64,000 nucleotides of DNA from Prauserella salsuginis (GTDB lineage: Bacteria; Actinomycetota; Actinomycetes; Mycobacteriales; Pseudonocardiaceae). The translations under genes and the position numbers were made by a program. Location of the stretch: contig NZ_JANBBF010000010.1 of NCBI RefSeq assembly GCF_024648885.1, positions 558,001 to 622,000 on the forward strand. The letters are read 5' to 3'. Below are positions 63,401 to 64,000 of this stretch, piece after piece. The notes beneath the pieces were generated by a model. That model was not told where the DNA came from. It saw nothing but the letters and a program-made list of their open reading frames with translations, and ran no database searches. The number at the start of each line of letters is the position of its first letter. The stretch's first letter is position 1.

Positions 63401-64000
63401 ATGACCGACACAGAGCTGATCTCGATCGGAACGTTCGCCCGCCGCAGCGGCCTCACCGCGAGCGCGCTGCGGTTCTACGACGACTCCGGGGTGCTGCGTC
63501 CCGCCGACGTCGACGCGGCCTCCGGCTACCGCTACTACCACCACGACCAGCTCGAACGGGCCGTCGCGGTGCGCAGGCTGCGGGAGCTCGACATGCCGCT
63601 CGTGACCGTCGACCAGGTGCTGACCGCCGACCCGACCCGCGCGGCCCGACTGATCGACGAGCACGTGGCGACGCTGTCGGCTCGCGCGGACGCGGCCCGG
63701 CGACTGGCCGTCGAGGTGAAGACCGCGCTGGTGGGGGAGGACGCGGTGCCGCTCGCGACGGTGAAGGGGCCGGTGCTGGCCGCGGCCGTCGACCAGGTGC
63801 TCGTCGCGACCGGCGAGGCGGAGGACTACCCGGCGATCTCGGGCGTGCGGCTCGAGGTGAGCGGCGATTCGCTCACGCTGACGGCCACGGACCGGTACCG
63901 GCTGGCTGTGCGCACGCTCGTACCGGAGGCGTCGTCCGGTACGGAATGGTCGGCGACGGTGAGCGGCCACGATCTGCGTGCGGTGCTCGGTGAGATCCGC
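63401..64000 (+). CDS. MerR regulator fused to a sliding-clamp-like domain, 3' truncated
   Basis: The frame is open to the end of the window (200 codons), so the gene continues beyond it. Residues 5-75 are a MerR HTH (FARRSGLTASALRFYDDSGVL, SGYRYY in two parts), and 75-115 a dimerising helix. From about 120 the sequence matches the domain pattern of the DNA polymerase III beta clamp: VLAAAVDQVLVATG, PAISGVRLEVSGD, LTLTATDRYRLAVRTL. This is a MerR-DnaN-like fusion. Its effector and targets are unknown. It is divergent from the siderophore gene but has its own promoter-like sequence. Confidence 0.87.
   Translation, partial: MTDTELISIGTFARRSGLTASALRFYDDSGVLRPADVDAASGYRYYHHDQLERAVAVRRLRELDMPLVTVDQVLTADPTRAARLIDEHVATLSARADAARRLAVEVKTALVGEDAVPLATVKGPVLAAAVDQVLVATGEAEDYPAISGVRLEVSGDSLTLTATDRYRLAVRTLVPEASSGTEWSATVSGHDLRAVLGEIR

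Overview
The window is high-GC, gene-dense chromosomal DNA from a filamentous-type actinobacterium. Lsr2, CarD, a MhuD-type heme oxygenase, LpqE-like and DivIVA-like proteins, and the panC-panD-coaX-lysS-lsr2-clpC order all point to the order Pseudonocardiales. A Saccharomonospora, Prauserella or Amycolatopsis relative is my best guess; species cannot be read from the window. No prophage, insertion sequence, integrase or CRISPR array was seen.

Layout. 1-5.4 kb: end of a DUF2520 gene, then panC, panD and coaX (pantothenate/CoA), lysS and the xenogeneic silencer lsr2, all on the plus strand. 5.8-10 kb: an iron-box-controlled FhuF-like reductase divergent from clpC. 10.4-12.4 kb: a minus-strand operon of mhuD (heme oxygenase), a SIR2-family gene and an NmrA-like gene. 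12.7-19 kb: M1 peptidase lipoprotein, alpha/beta hydrolase, Tat-exported amidase, mutY, carbonic anhydrase and a LacI regulator. 19.3-22.4 kb: a znuACB zinc importer behind a Zur-like site. 22.3-31.7 kb is more accessory: an AlgX/AlgJ-like acyltransferase, an Abi/HEPN protein, DUF445, a DivIVA-like coiled coil, an unknown protein, a methyltransferase, DUF1697 and an AlgI-like MBOAT. 32-39.2 kb: the carD-ispD-ispF-HAD-cysS-rlmB operon (minus) divergent from lpqE-like and radA (plus). 39.3-46.2 kb: DUF1801, an otsB-GH15 fusion, otsA, a ThrE-family exporter and tRNA-Thr. 46.7-59.9 kb: a PhoD-like phosphatase with DUF2252, TetR/FAD monooxygenase, amidohydrolase, SIS protein, a STAS plus GAF-PP2C-HATPase partner-switch module, split LigD polymerase and ligase genes, and a YdjM-like membrane protein. 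60-64 kb: a siderophore locus (MFS exporter, IucA/IucC synthetase), then a MerR regulator whose C-terminal half resembles a DNA polymerase sliding clamp and which runs off the window.

Together the genes cover CoA supply, isoprenoid precursors, trehalose metabolism, protein quality control, DNA repair, and iron, heme and zinc acquisition. By remembered gene order, the backbone matches M. tuberculosis Rv3579c-Rv3603c, but the rlmB-radA block is inverted and disA is not beside radA.

The most unusual non-genic feature is a set of short tandem arrays between genes. Two roughly 21-nt families recur at many loci in both orientations, and other local repeats spread into gene ends (panC, otsA, rlmB). 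The most unusual proteins are the MerR-clamp fusion, the OtsB-GH15 fusion and an IspD lacking expected catalytic residues and probably starting at CTG.
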